Notes: a model not told the origin generated them from the letters alone. DNA of 64,000 bases from Deltaproteobacteria bacterium (GCA_020632715.1 JACKFA010000008.1:372001-436000); one strand, 5' to 3'. Counted from the stretch's first letter, positions 54,646-63,243 are shown. Numbers and translations are program-made.

Positions 54646-55053
54646 GTGAACGCCGTTCACTCCACCGCCGCCACCCTCGCGCTCGCCCCCGCCGTCGCCG
54701 GCTGCGCCGACGACGCGGGCGATCCCGGGACGGCGCCCACCGTCGCGGGGCTCACCGTCACGCCGGACCACCTCACCGCAGGGCAGGTCGTCACGCTCTC
54801 CGGCAGCCTCACCTTCGACGATCCCGACGGCGACGTCGCCCTCCTGGCCTCCGAGCTCGTGACGGCCGACGGCGCGACCGCCGACGGCCCCGAGGCGGAG
54901 GTCGCCGGCGCCGCGGGCCTGCGTTCGGGGACGGTCCCGTTCGCGTTCGCGCTCGCGAGCGGCGCCGCCGGCACGCTGACGCTCCGCGTGTGGCTCGTCG
55001 ACGCCGCCGGCAACGCCTCGAACGCGCTCGAGACGACGCTCACCGTCGAGTGA
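54646..55053 (+). CDS. Small lipoprotein with one Ig-like domain
   Basis: The start is GTG at 54646, chosen because CGGAG lies seven bases ahead; another GTG at 54628 is possible. The 135-residue protein has a short signal (LALAPAVAGC, lipobox AVAGC), a Gly/Asp linker and one beta-sandwich domain of PKD/Ig type (VAGLTVTPDHLTAGQVVTLS, FDDPDGDVALLASELV, TLTLRVWLVDAAGNAS). The role is unknown. It follows the decayed regulator by 103 bp and converges on the RavA-like gene with 6 bp between stops. These two genes occupy the space between the AAA and VWA genes. Confidence 0.72.
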   Translation: MNAVHSTAATLALAPAVAGCADDAGDPGTAPTVAGLTVTPDHLTAGQVVTLSGSLTFDDPDGDVALLASELVTADGATADGPEAEVAGAAGLRSGTVPFAFALASGAAGTLTLRVWLVDAAGNASNALETTLTVE

Positions 55054-55068
55054 CGGCGGTCAGCCGTC
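55052..55068. terminator. Hairpin shared by convergent stops
   Basis: GACGGC (55052-55057) pairs with GCCGTC (55063-55068). The left arm overlaps the plus-strand stop (55051-55053) and the five-base loop contains the minus-strand stop (55060-55062). It could end transcription in both directions; there is no T-run. Confidence 0.35.
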
Positions 55069-56751
55069 GAGCGGCGGCGGGCTCGGGAGGCGCCTCACCT
55101 CGGCGCCCCGGAGCCAGCGCGCGAGCGCCTCGAGCGCGGCCGCGGCGCCGCGCGCGTCGGCGAGCTCGGGGAAGAGCGCCGGATCGTGCGCCGCGCCCTC
55201 GCGCGAGAGCAGCGCGAAGAGGCGCGCGTTGTCGAGGACGACCGCGCGGACGGCGCGCTCCCAGCGCACCTCCTCGGTGACCGCCTGCCCGCGGCCCATG
55301 GTCTCGTCGATGAGATCGCGCTGCACGGCGCCCGCGATCGCGGCGCGCTGGTCGGCGAGGAGCACCCCCTCGTCCGACAGTGGGAGCCAGTCGTCGGAGC
55401 GCGCGCCCGGGCGCGCGATCCAGAGCGGCACGGGGCGCCCGTCGTAGTAGGGGCGCCCGTGGCCGACCGAGGCGAACTGCGCGCGGCGCACCTGCGGGAC
55501 CACCTCGCTGAAGAGGTCGAAGCCCGCGAGGCGCTCGCGGTACGCCTCGAGGCCGCGCGCGAAGCGGGCGAGCGCGCGGCGCGCCCCGATGAAGCCGGCC
55601 ATGAGGCGCGGCGGGAGGCCCGCCATCCAGGGCGACGCCTCGACCGCGGCCGCGACCTGGTCGCGCTCGGCGTCGAGGGCCGCGACGGCGTGGACGAGGG
55701 CGGTCTCGAAGCGGTCGAGGTCGGTGAGGCGGCCGGCGATGGCGCGGTCGAGGCCCGCCTCGGCGCGCTCGTCGGCGTCGGCGTCGAAGGCGTCCCAGGC
55801 GGCGGCGACGTGGTGAGACGACGGCGGCTGGACGAGCGCCTCGAGGGCGCGCCGGATGATGGGGACGACCGCCATCGCGGTCTCGGCGGGGTCGCCGAAG
55901 CAGTGCTGCAGGAGGACGAGCTCGACGGGGCCGACCTCGGCGCGGCCGCTCGTGACGGCGGCGACGCGCAGGAGGTCGAGGGCGTGGCGGAAGCGGCGGT
56001 CGCTCGCGGGGACGCCCGCGTCGGCGAGCTCGGCGCGGATGGCGACGAGCTGCGCGCGGACGCGCTCGGGGACGGTCACGGCGCGGGCGGCCTCGCGGAC
56101 GACGGCGAGGTCGTCGAGGGTCAGGCGGTCGGCGTCGTCGGGGGTGAAGGGCGCGACGTCGCCGAGGGCGACGCGCAGGAAGCCCTGCTCGTCGTCGACG
56201 GGGGCGACGGCGAGGCGCACGAGGAAGCGGTCGTGGAGGGCGCCGAGGCCGCCCTCGGGGTCGGGGCTCTCGTTGCTCGCGCCGATGAGGCCGATGAGCG
56301 GGACGCGATCGCGGTGGCGCCCGTGGTGGAAGATGCGCTCGTTCACGAGCGACAGGAGGCTGTTCAGGATGGCGCTGTTCGCCTTGAAGATCTCGTCGAC
56401 GAACGCGACGTGCGCGTCGGGGAGGAAGCCCTCGGTGACGCGCCGGTAGTCCTCCTCCTTGAGCCCGGGGATCGAGACCGGGCCGAAGAGCTCGTCGGGG
56501 TGCGTGAAGCGCGTGAGGAGGTACTCGAAGTAGCGCGCGTCGGCGAACGCGGCGCAGACGGCGCGCGCGAGCTGGCTCTTCGCGGTGCCGGGGGGGCCGA
56601 GGAGCAGCACGTGGTGCCCGGCGACGAGCGAGAGCAGGACGAGGCGCGCGTGGGTCTCGCGCTCGACGAAGGCGGCGTCGAGCCCGTCGACGAGGCGCCG
56701 CAGGCGGGCGACGACGGAGGCGAGCGGGTCTTCCTTCTTCTTCTTGGCCAT
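55060..56751 (-). CDS. RavA-like MoxR-family AAA ATPase
   Basis: The start at 56751 (MAKKKKEDPLASVVARLRRL) gives 563 residues. The AAA core is complete: Walker A LLLGPPGTAKSQLARAVCAA, the RavA-type segment YLLTRFTHPDELFGPVSIPG, Walker B HVAFVDEIFKANSAILNSLL, sensor 1 in IGASNESPDPEGG, and an arginine in HDRFLVRL. The C-terminal part holds the helical bundle (FRHALDLLRVAAVTSGRAEV) and a long helical extension. The E. coli RavA pattern (EYLMTRFSTPEEVFGPLS as I recall) is very close. These ATPases act as chaperones with a VWA partner; the likely partner is the gene at 50742-52043. No strong ribosome site precedes the ATG. Confidence 0.88.
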   Translation of the reverse strand: MAKKKKEDPLASVVARLRRLVDGLDAAFVERETHARLVLLSLVAGHHVLLLGPPGTAKSQLARAVCAAFADARYFEYLLTRFTHPDELFGPVSIPGLKEEDYRRVTEGFLPDAHVAFVDEIFKANSAILNSLLSLVNERIFHHGRHRDRVPLIGLIGASNESPDPEGGLGALHDRFLVRLAVAPVDDEQGFLRVALGDVAPFTPDDADRLTLDDLAVVREAARAVTVPERVRAQLVAIRAELADAGVPASDRRFRHALDLLRVAAVTSGRAEVGPVELVLLQHCFGDPAETAMAVVPIIRRALEALVQPPSSHHVAAAWDAFDADADERAEAGLDRAIAGRLTDLDRFETALVHAVAALDAERDQVAAAVEASPWMAGLPPRLMAGFIGARRALARFARGLEAYRERLAGFDLFSEVVPQVRRAQFASVGHGRPYYDGRPVPLWIARPGARSDDWLPLSDEGVLLADQRAAIAGAVQRDLIDETMGRGQAVTEEVRWERAVRAVVLDNARLFALLSREGAAHDPALFPELADARGAAAALEALARWLRGAEVRRLPSPPPLDG

Positions 56752-56776
56752 CCGCGGGAGGGTAGCAGCCCTCCGA

Positions 56777-56807
56777 CGCCGGCGCGAGCGGGGTGCCCGC
56801 GCCGGCG
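56777..56807 (-). terminator. Hairpin between membrane protein gene and RavA-like gene
   Basis: CGCCGGCGCG (56777-56786) pairs perfectly with CGCGCCGGCG (56798-56807) around an 11-base loop, 12 bases after the stop of the minus-strand gene at 56820. It may limit read-through into the AAA gene. Confidence 0.45.
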
Positions 56808-56819
56808 GGTGGCCGAAGC

Positions 56820-57368
56820 TCAGGCCGCCGGGGCCTCGGCGACCGGGGCGGGCTCCGCGGGCGGGAGGATCTCGAGGCCCGTGCGGCGCTCCATCTCGCG
56901 CGCCATCTCGACCGAGTTCTGGATCGCGTGGGCCGGGAACTGGAGCCACATGCGCTTGCCCTTGAGCTTGAAGGACACGGGGCCGTTGATGCCGGCCGTG
57001 CGCTTCGCGACGGCGGAGCTGGCGGCCGCGCTCGCGACGCCGGCGATGAGGCCGCCGACGAGGCCGCCGCCGGCGATGTGGACGTTGAACGAGAGGGGTG
57101 CCGGGCGGAAGGCCTCGATGTCGTCCCAGCGGTAGGCGTTGGTCGTGAACCACTTCACGGCGAAGCCCTCGTCGTTCATGCCGAGGCGGCACTTGCCGGC
57201 CATGACGAAGAACCAGATCCCGAGCGGGATGGTGATGATGAGGAGGCACATCAGGACGCCGGCGAAGATCATGTACTTCCGCCAGCCGGGCTTGATGGGG
57301 AAGAGGAGGCCGTTCTGATCGGCGTCGGCGAGGACCTGCTTACCGTTGAGCTTGGGCGACTTGGCCAT
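56820..57368 (-). CDS. Small membrane protein of unknown function
   Basis: The start at 57368 (MAKSPKLNGKQVLADADQNG) gives 182 residues; the longer frame lacks support. Two adjacent hydrophobic segments (YMIFAGVLMCLLIITIPLGI and WFFVMAG) form one or two membrane helices. They are followed by a soluble part with a PH-like strand pattern (GMNDEGFAVKWFTTNAYRWD, DIEAFRPAPLSFN), a Gly/Ala-rich hydrophobic stretch (AGGGLVGGLIAGVASAAASS) and an amphipathic end (PAHAIQNSVEMAREMERRTG). The motif 'W..I..F' in this setting recalls bacterial PH-domain proteins, but the match is loose. An Ala/Pro tail closes the chain. It is divergent from the rsuA-type gene by 146 bp. Confidence 0.7.
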   Translation of the reverse strand: MAKSPKLNGKQVLADADQNGLLFPIKPGWRKYMIFAGVLMCLLIITIPLGIWFFVMAGKCRLGMNDEGFAVKWFTTNAYRWDDIEAFRPAPLSFNVHIAGGGLVGGLIAGVASAAASSAVAKRTAGINGPVSFKLKGKRMWLQFPAHAIQNSVEMAREMERRTGLEILPPAEPAPVAEAPAA

Positions 57369-57514
57369 GACGAGCGACTCCCGGGGCGCGCGTGCGCCAC
57401 TTCTTCTCTGGAGGGTGCGGACCGGAGACACGCCTCTACCAAGGTCAGGGCAACCGAAAAAGCGTGAAGTCACGACGGTGTGGTCGAAGCGGGCGGCGTG
57501 TGTTACCGGAGCGC

Positions 57515-58243
57515 ATGCGACTCGACCGCTGGCTCGCCCATCACATCGGATCCACGCGCAAAGAGGTCGACCGGGTGCTCCGCGCGGAGCGCGTCACGGT
57601 CGACGGGGAGGTCGTCCGCAAGGGGGCGACCCACATCACGCCCGGGACGAGCGTCGTGGCGCTCGACGGCGCGCGCCTCGAGCACGTCGAGCGCTACGTC
57701 GTGATGCTGCACAAGCCCGCCGGCGTCGTGAGCGCCACGAAGGACCCGCACGGGGACCCGCTCGTCGTGGACCTCGTGCCGGAGAGCGTGTGCCCGCGGG
57801 CGCTCTCGCCGGTGGGGCGCCTCGACAAGGACGCGACCGGGCTCCTCCTGCTGACCGACGACGGCGACCTCGTCCACGCCATCACGCACCCGAAGCGCGG
57901 CGTCACGAAGCTCTACGAGGTGCGCTACGACGGCGCGCTCGCGGCCGACGCGCAGCACGCCTTCGAGACGGGCGTCGTCCTCGCGGACGGCACGCGCTGC
58001 AAGCCCGCGCGGCTCGACCTCGTCGCGCCCGGGCTCGCGCACGTGACCGTGCACGAGGGCAAGTACCACCAGGTGAAGCGCATGATCGCGGCGGTCGGCG
58101 CGCACGTGACCGGGCTCCACCGGACGCGCGTGGGGCCCATCCTGCTCGACCCGGCGCTCCCCGAGGGGGAGGCGCGGCGCCTGACGGACGCCGAGCTCGC
58201 CGCGCTCGACGCGGTCACGGGGCGGGCGGCGAGCGAGGGCTGA
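57515..58243 (+). CDS. rsuA: RsuA-type 16S rRNA pseudouridine synthase
   Basis: The ATG at 57515 (MRLDRWLAHHIGSTRKEVDR) begins the S4 domain in the same way as RsuA and has CGGAG upstream; a longer frame reading starts in an unrelated Cys/Arg stretch. The 242-residue length fits. The catalytic Asp lies in VGRLDKDATGLLLLTDDGDL, and the family motif EGKYHQVKRMIAAVGAHV follows. RsuA makes pseudouridine 516 in 16S rRNA; the HQVKRM and LDKDATG variants favour RsuA over RluB/E/F. It is the second member of this family in the window (other at 15164-15934). It ends convergent to the Nudix gene with a hairpin between. Confidence 0.9.
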   Translation: MRLDRWLAHHIGSTRKEVDRVLRAERVTVDGEVVRKGATHITPGTSVVALDGARLEHVERYVVMLHKPAGVVSATKDPHGDPLVVDLVPESVCPRALSPVGRLDKDATGLLLLTDDGDLVHAITHPKRGVTKLYEVRYDGALAADAQHAFETGVVLADGTRCKPARLDLVAPGLAHVTVHEGKYHQVKRMIAAVGAHVTGLHRTRVGPILLDPALPEGEARRLTDAELAALDAVTGRAASEG

Positions 58244-58249
58244 GGCGGC

Positions 58250-58266
58250 GCCGCGCTCAGCGCGGC
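58250..58266. terminator. Hairpin with a stop codon as its loop
   Basis: GCCGCGC (58250-58256) pairs perfectly with GCGCGGC (58260-58266), and the three-base loop TCA is exactly the stop codon of the minus-strand Nudix gene. The rsuA-type stop lies seven bases upstream. This is a likely shared terminator without T-run. Confidence 0.38.
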
Positions 58267-58922
58267 ATGATGTCCTTCCAGCCGCGGTCGCCGCGCGCGA
58301 GGCGCGGCCCCGGGGCGCCGACGTGCGCCGCGACCCGCGTCACGAGCTCCCAGAAGCCGAGGGCCGTCGCGCCGTACATCACGACGCCGTCGCCGAGGTC
58401 GAAGTACGGCGCGAGCCGCTCCTCGCCGTGGAGCTCGTAGGGGATCCCGGGGACGACCTCGCGCCGCACGGCCTCGTCGAGGTCGAGCTCGTAGACCGCC
58501 GCGACCTCGCCTGGGTGCGGGCGCCACGGCGCCTCCGCGACGTGGGCCACGAACGGCTGCATCCGGTAGTCGCTCCCGAAGAGCGGCAGCGACGTGAGCT
58601 GCCCGAGGCGCGCCACGACCGCGAGCCCGAGCTCCTCCTCCGCCTCGCGCACCGCCGTCGCCCAGAGGTCGGCGTCCGACGCCTCGGGGCGCCCGCCCGG
58701 AAAGCAGATCTCCCCCGCGTGCCGCGCCATCCCGCGCGGCCGCAGCGTCACGACCACCCGCGGGCGAGCCTCGCCGACCACCGGCACCAGCACCGCCGCG
58801 TCCCGCGGGGCCGGGCGCCCCGGGAACGCCGGGAACGGGGCCGGCGCGTAGCCGCGGAGGGCCTCGCGCACGTCGTCGAGGTGGAGCGCGCGCGCGGCGC
58901 GGCCGGGTCCGGGGGCGTCCAT
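58257..58922 (-). CDS. Nudix hydrolase, CoA-pyrophosphatase type
   Basis: The start at 58922 (MDAPGPGRAARALHLDDVRE) gives 221 residues; an upstream GTG/ATG extension to 58967 runs through a short TCGGGCGA repeat and is less likely. The Nudix box is visible: FPGGRPEASDADLWATAVRE then AEEELGL. Ahead of it is the CoA-type segment AAVLVPVV and VVTLRPRGMARHAGEICFPG, matching the UPF0035/NudL group motif (LTxRxxxLxxHxGxxxFPGG). It would split coenzyme A or related dinucleotides to 4'-phosphopantetheine and 3',5'-ADP. No membrane segment. It is preceded upstream by a 240-bp gap with short direct repeats (58951-58990) and no clear promoter. Confidence 0.87.
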   Translation of the reverse strand: MDAPGPGRAARALHLDDVREALRGYAPAPFPAFPGRPAPRDAAVLVPVVGEARPRVVVTLRPRGMARHAGEICFPGGRPEASDADLWATAVREAEEELGLAVVARLGQLTSLPLFGSDYRMQPFVAHVAEAPWRPHPGEVAAVYELDLDEAVRREVVPGIPYELHGEERLAPYFDLGDGVVMYGATALGFWELVTRVAAHVGAPGPRLARGDRGWKDIMPR

Positions 58923-59162
58923 GCCCGACAGGGATAGCACCCACCGCCCCGACTGTCGCCCGACCATCGCCCGACGGTCGCCCCATGGTCGCGGACACCC
59001 GCGGCGCGGGGCGCCCGGCGGCGACGATCGCGCTCACGCCGGCCTCGGAGGCCCTCTCGAATCCAGGTCGTTGCCCGCGCGCCCGGGCAGGCGTAGTGTC
59101 ATGAGCCTGGCACGGCCGCTGCAAACCCCGGGCGCAGCACGACCAGGCCAACACGAGGGACC

Positions 59163-59762
59163 ATGCCGACGACGAAGAACCGCCGCCCGCTCATCATCGC
59201 GCTCGCCATGACCGCCGTCGTCGCGGGCGCGGTCATCGCGTTCCTCGGCACCCGCGGCGCGGGCCACGAGCCCGGCGCCGACGCGCGGCCGACCGCCGCC
59301 GCCGGCTTCGGCGACGAGGACGTGAAGGCCGAGCTCTGGACCAAGCTCGCCCGCTACCGCGAGACCTACCTCGCCGGCTGGGACGACGCCTTCAAGACCG
59401 GCAAGCCCCGCGCCATCACGATCGTGAAGGCGTTCAAGGCCGTCGCCGAGAAGGTGACCGGCCCCGACGGCTTCTGGCGCGACGAGGTCCCGAACAACCT
59501 CCTCGCGTGCCACCAGAACCCGGACAGCGCCCCCTGCGGGCGCCTCGAGGCCTCCGACGAGGAGCTCGGCAAGGGCGACGACCTCGTCCGCGAGATCGAG
59601 CGCCTCGACGACTCGCGCGCCGACGTCTGGCTCCAGCGGAACGGCGAGCGCCTCGTGACCTACCTCGACACCATGGTGCCGGAGTCGCCCGACGAGGCCG
59701 CCATGCAGCGCACGGCCTTCTACACGCAGCGCATCGCGCCGAACGTCGCCGGCACGAAGTAG
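59163..59762 (+). CDS. Membrane-anchored hypothetical protein
   Basis: I do not recognise the family. The 199-residue protein starts with a positively charged N-terminus and one transmembrane helix (PLIIALAMTAVVAGAVIAFL), with the rest presumably periplasmic. The exported part is helical and charged (ELWTKLARYRETYLAGWDDA, AITIVKAFKAVAEKVTGPDG), contains two cysteines (LLACHQNPDSAPCGRLE) that could form a disulfide, and ends in AFYTQRIAPNVAGTK. The ATG at 59163 has GGGACC ahead. It precedes the quinone oxidoreductase gene by 57 bp on the same strand, so the two may be co-transcribed. Confidence 0.72.
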   Translation: MPTTKNRRPLIIALAMTAVVAGAVIAFLGTRGAGHEPGADARPTAAAGFGDEDVKAELWTKLARYRETYLAGWDDAFKTGKPRAITIVKAFKAVAEKVTGPDGFWRDEVPNNLLACHQNPDSAPCGRLEASDEELGKGDDLVREIERLDDSRADVWLQRNGERLVTYLDTMVPESPDEAAMQRTAFYTQRIAPNVAGTK

Positions 59763-59819
59763 CGCCCGGGCCCTCCCCTCCCCGCCCCTCCCCAGCGACG
59801 CGAGCCTCCGAGGCGCCCC

Positions 59820-60812
59820 ATGCGCGACCACGCCATCCGCGTCCACGAGCACGGCGGCCCGGACGTCCTCCGCTGGGAAGCGGTCGACGTCGGCGACCCC
59901 GGCCCCGGCGAGGTCCGCGTCCGCCACACCCGGGTCGGCGTGAACTTCATCGACACCTACCACCGGAGCGGCCTCTACCCGGTCGAGCTGCCGTCGGGCC
60001 TCGGCCTCGAGGCCGCCGGCGTCATCGAGGCCGTCGGCGCCGGCGTCTCCGACCTCGACCCGCGCCTCCGCGAAGGGCAGCGCGTGGTCTACGCGATGGG
60101 CGCTCCCGGCGCCTACGCGACCCGGCGCGTCATGGCGGCCGCGACGCTCGTCCCGCTCCCGGACGACGTCTCCGACGCCGACGCCGCGGCCTCCTTCCTG
60201 AAGGGGCTCACGGTGCAGTTCCTCGTGCGGCGCTGCCACCCGGTCGCGCCGGGCGACGCCGTCCTCGTCCACGCCGCCGCGGGCGGCGTCGGGCTCCTCC
60301 TCTGCCAGTGGGCGAAGCACCTCGGCGCGACGGTCATCGGCACGGCGGGCAGCGAGGCGAAGGCGGCGCTCGCGCGCGAGCACGGCGCCGACCACGTGAT
60401 CCGCTATGAGTCGGAGGACTTCGTCGCGAGGACGCGGGAGCTCACCGGCGGCGAGGGGGTCGCGGCGGTCTACGACGGCGTCGGCGCCGCTACCTTCGAC
60501 GGGTCGCTCCGCTGCCTCCGGCCGCTCGGCATGATGGTGAGCTTCGGCAACGCCTCGGGGCCGCCGCCGGCGGTCGAGCCGCGGCGCCTCGCCCAGCTCG
60601 GGAGCCTCTTCTTCACGCGCCCGACGCTCTATACCTACACGCGGACGCGCGCCGACCTCCTGCGGATGGCCGACGACCTCTTCGCGGTCATGGGCAGCGG
60701 CGCCGTGCGCGCGACCATCGGTCAGACCTCCCCGCTCGCCGCCGCCCGCCTCGCCCACGAGGCGCTCGAGGGCCGCGCGACCACCGGCGCGACGCTGCTC
60801 GACCCGGCCTGA
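59820..60812 (+). CDS. NADPH:quinone oxidoreductase (zinc-free MDR family)
   Basis: The 330-residue protein fits the quinone oxidoreductase branch of medium-chain dehydrogenases. The catalytic N-terminal part has VRVRHTRVGVNFIDTYHRSG and LPSGLGLEAAGVIEAVGAGV, and the cofactor domain has the Rossmann motif AVLVHAAAGGVGLLLCQWAK with AAGGVG in place of GxGxxG. The substrate side includes YDGVGAATFDGSLRCLRPLG and GNASGPPPAVEP. No zinc-ligand cysteines are present. It reduces quinones with NADPH, commonly as protection against oxidants. ATG at 59820 has a CGAGGC upstream, a modest site. A 7-bp hairpin (GGCCACG/CGTGGCC) lies in the following non-coding stretch near 60840-60866. Confidence 0.9.
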   Translation: MRDHAIRVHEHGGPDVLRWEAVDVGDPGPGEVRVRHTRVGVNFIDTYHRSGLYPVELPSGLGLEAAGVIEAVGAGVSDLDPRLREGQRVVYAMGAPGAYATRRVMAAATLVPLPDDVSDADAAASFLKGLTVQFLVRRCHPVAPGDAVLVHAAAGGVGLLLCQWAKHLGATVIGTAGSEAKAALAREHGADHVIRYESEDFVARTRELTGGEGVAAVYDGVGAATFDGSLRCLRPLGMMVSFGNASGPPPAVEPRRLAQLGSLFFTRPTLYTYTRTRADLLRMADDLFAVMGSGAVRATIGQTSPLAAARLAHEALEGRATTGATLLDPA

Positions 60813-61226
60813 GACGCGGGGGCGCAGCCCGCCGTCATGGCCACGGATCGCGCGCTGTCGTGGCCCACGACTTGTGGCGCCACTGCCCGCGGGCTACCGT
60901 AGCCTCGAACCCACGGAGCCCATCGCGCGCCGGTCGGCGCTGAAGCCCGAGCCCACCGCCTCGACGCGCGCGCCAACCGTCACGCGCGCCGTCGTCGCCC
61001 GCGCGACGAATCATGTCGATCCGTCGCGCGGCGCCGCTCGTAGACCGACCATCTCCCAGGTGACGAGGTCAATCGTGTCGAGAGTGCCCCTGCTCACGAT
61101 GTCCCTGCTCGGGCTCGCCCTCGCGGTCGCCTGCGGTGAGCGCGGCGCCCCGCGGTCCCCGGCGTTCACGCCGCGGCGCCGGGTGCCGCGTCCGGGGCGC
61201 TCGCGGCGACGGCAGCCGCGCCCGCG

Positions 61227-62399
61227 GTGGCCACGCCCGAGCCGAGCGCGACGCCCGCGGCCGCGCCGGCCCCCGTGCTCGGGAAGCGCACGACGGATCC
61301 GGCGCTCGCCGTGTCGAACCTCGCCGCGCAGGTCGAGGGGGCGCGTCAGGCGTACGCCGCGCGGCCCGACCAGCTCCCCTTCGGCAAGCGCCTCATCGAC
61401 CTCGAGCTCGTGCAGGCGCAGCTCCTCGGCATGACGAGCCGCTACGACGACATGCTCCGCGTGGCCGACGAGCTCGTCGCGCGCGCGCCGGACGACGCGC
61501 GGGCCTACCTCCTGCGCGCCCACGTCCGGAGCGCCGTGCACCGCTTCGCCGACGCCCGCGCGGACCTCGGGACGGCGCGCGAGAAGGGCGCCGACGCCGA
61601 CGTGGTCGAGGCGCGCCTCGCGAGCGCGGCGATGGCCGCCGGCGAGGGGGACCTCGAGGCCATGCTGCGCGCCGCCGACGCGCGCGTCGCCATCCACCAC
61701 GACTACGAGCTCCTCGCCGACCGCGCCTCGATCCTCATGACCATGGGCCGCTACGACGACGCCGACGCCGCGTTCGCCGCCGCCGCCGAGAGCTATCACG
61801 ACGTGTCGCCCATGGCCCTCGCGTGGGTCGACTTCCAGCGCGGCATGATGTGGGCCGAGCGGGCCAACCGGCCCGAGCGCGCCCGGCCGTTCTACGAGGC
61901 GGCCATCGCGCGCTTCCCGCGCTACGTCGTCGCGAACGTGCACCTCGCCGAGCTCTACGCCGAGGGCGGGGAGAGGGACCGCGCGATAGCGCTCCTCGAG
62001 CCGGTGGCCGCCGTGGCCGAGGATCCCGAGCCGAAGGCGCTCCTCGGCGAGCTCCTCGTCGCGCGCGGCGGGGCCGACGCCGAGCGAGGCCACGCCCTCG
62101 TCGCCGCGGCCCGGGCCGGCTACGACGCGCTCCTCGCCGCGCACCCCGAGGCCTTCGCCGACCACGGCGCGGAGTTCTTCGCCGGGCCCGGCGAGGACCT
62201 GCCGCGCGCCCGCGAGCTCGCCGCGAAGAACCTCGCCCTCCGCCCGACGCCGCGCGCGTACGGGCTCGCCGTCCGCCTCGCCGTCCAGGCCGGCGACCAC
62301 GAGCAGGCCTGCGCCCTCGCCGACGCGGCGCGGCGCGGCCGCTCCACACCGAACCTCGAGGCCACGCTCGGGACCGTTGGGTCTTGCGCCCCTCGCTAG
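61227..62399 (+). CDS. TPR-like lipoprotein, N-terminus displaced by a probable frameshift
   Basis: The continuous frame starts at GTG 61227 inside an Ala/Pro-rich linker and gives 390 residues. It is helical with TPR-like repeats (AQLLGMTSRYDDMLRVADEL, YLLRAHVRSAVHRFADARAD, ANVHLAELYAEGGERDRAIA, LVAAARAGYDALLAAHPEAF). Directly upstream in another frame, from GTG 61075 (GAGG ahead), is a good lipoprotein signal (LLTMSLLGLALAVACGERG), whose frame then turns into Arg-rich noise. The linker sequence (AAAPGAASGALAATAAAPAV) already continues in the main frame from about 61152. The simplest reading is one lipoprotein gene 61075-62399 with a single indel near 61140-61165, either a mutation or a base-calling error. 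Confidence 0.78.
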   Translation: MATPEPSATPAAAPAPVLGKRTTDPALAVSNLAAQVEGARQAYAARPDQLPFGKRLIDLELVQAQLLGMTSRYDDMLRVADELVARAPDDARAYLLRAHVRSAVHRFADARADLGTAREKGADADVVEARLASAAMAAGEGDLEAMLRAADARVAIHHDYELLADRASILMTMGRYDDADAAFAAAAESYHDVSPMALAWVDFQRGMMWAERANRPERARPFYEAAIARFPRYVVANVHLAELYAEGGERDRAIALLEPVAAVAEDPEPKALLGELLVARGGADAERGHALVAAARAGYDALLAAHPEAFADHGAEFFAGPGEDLPRARELAAKNLALRPTPRAYGLAVRLAVQAGDHEQACALADAARRGRSTPNLEATLGTVGSCAPR

Positions 62400-62403
62400 G
62401 GAA

Positions 62404-62423
62404 GCCGGGGTGCCCGCCCCGGC
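62404..62423 (+). terminator. Hairpin after the TPR lipoprotein gene
   Basis: GCCGGGG and CCCCGGC pair perfectly around a six-base loop, four bases after the stop. No T-run follows. Confidence 0.42.
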
Positions 62424-62516
62424 CGTGACGACAGAGAGAAGACCGAAGACGCGCGGCCCGGCCGCGATGACCACCACGTCCGAAGACGCACTGACCAGAG
62501 CCCAGGAAGGAAGACC

Positions 62517-63221
62517 ATGCGCAGAACGATCCTCGCCCTCTCCACCCTCGCGCTGAGCCTCGGCGCGCCGACGGCCGCGCTCGCGGCCGATCACCTCGAC
62601 GCGCCGGCCACGGTGGCCGACCCGACGGCCGACATCAACGACGTCTACGTCTGGCAGAACGGCGCGAAGACGGTCTTCGTGATGACCGTCTTCCCGGCCG
62701 CCTCCGCGGACGCGAAGTTCTCCGACGCCGTGCAGTACGTGTTCCACACGGCGAGCGGCGCGAGCTACGGCGCCGCGAGCAACAAGACCGACATCATCTG
62801 CACCTTCGACGCAGCCCAGATGGTCACCTGCTGGGTCGGCGCCGACGGCGACTACGTCACGGGCGACGCGAGCGGCGCGGCCGGCCTCACGAGCACGTCG
62901 GGGAAGACGAAGGTCTTCGCCGGCCTCCGCGACGACCCGTTCTTCTTCAACCTCGCCGGGTTCCAGGCCGCGGTCGCGGCCGTCGTGAACGTCGCGGGCG
63001 GGCTCACGTTCGACGCGGCGAAGTGCCCGACCGTGTCGGCCGAGGTCTCGGCGGCGGTCGTCGGCCTCCTCGGCTCGGATGGCGAGGGCGGCGCCGGGAT
63101 GGACTTCTTCGCGCCGCTGAACACGCTCGCGCTCGTCGTCGAGGTCGACAAGAGCCTCGTCACCGCCGGCGGCCCCGTCGTCGCGGTCTGGGGCGCCACC
63201 CGCACGACCGCGTCCAACTGA
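62517..63221 (+). CDS. Exported DUF4331-type protein
   Basis: The ATG at 62517 follows AGGAAGG and starts a classic signal peptide (ILALSTLALSLGAPTAALAA). The 234-residue protein opens its mature part with DHLDAPATVADPTADINDVY, followed by VWQ, the family signature of DUF4331 (an SHxDxP...DxxDxY theme, here with H retained). Later parts show NKTDIICTFD, KTKVFAGLRDDPFFFNLAGF (a conserved block of the family) and DFFAPLNTLALVVEVDKSLV. The function of the family is unknown to me. It lies 22 bp before a second gene of the same family, as commonly seen in pairs. Confidence 0.87.
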   Translation: MRRTILALSTLALSLGAPTAALAADHLDAPATVADPTADINDVYVWQNGAKTVFVMTVFPAASADAKFSDAVQYVFHTASGASYGAASNKTDIICTFDAAQMVTCWVGADGDYVTGDASGAAGLTSTSGKTKVFAGLRDDPFFFNLAGFQAAVAAVVNVAGGLTFDAAKCPTVSAEVSAAVVGLLGSDGEGGAGMDFFAPLNTLALVVEVDKSLVTAGGPVVAVWGATRTTASN

Positions 63222-63243
63222 GCAGGAAGGAGGGAGCACCACC

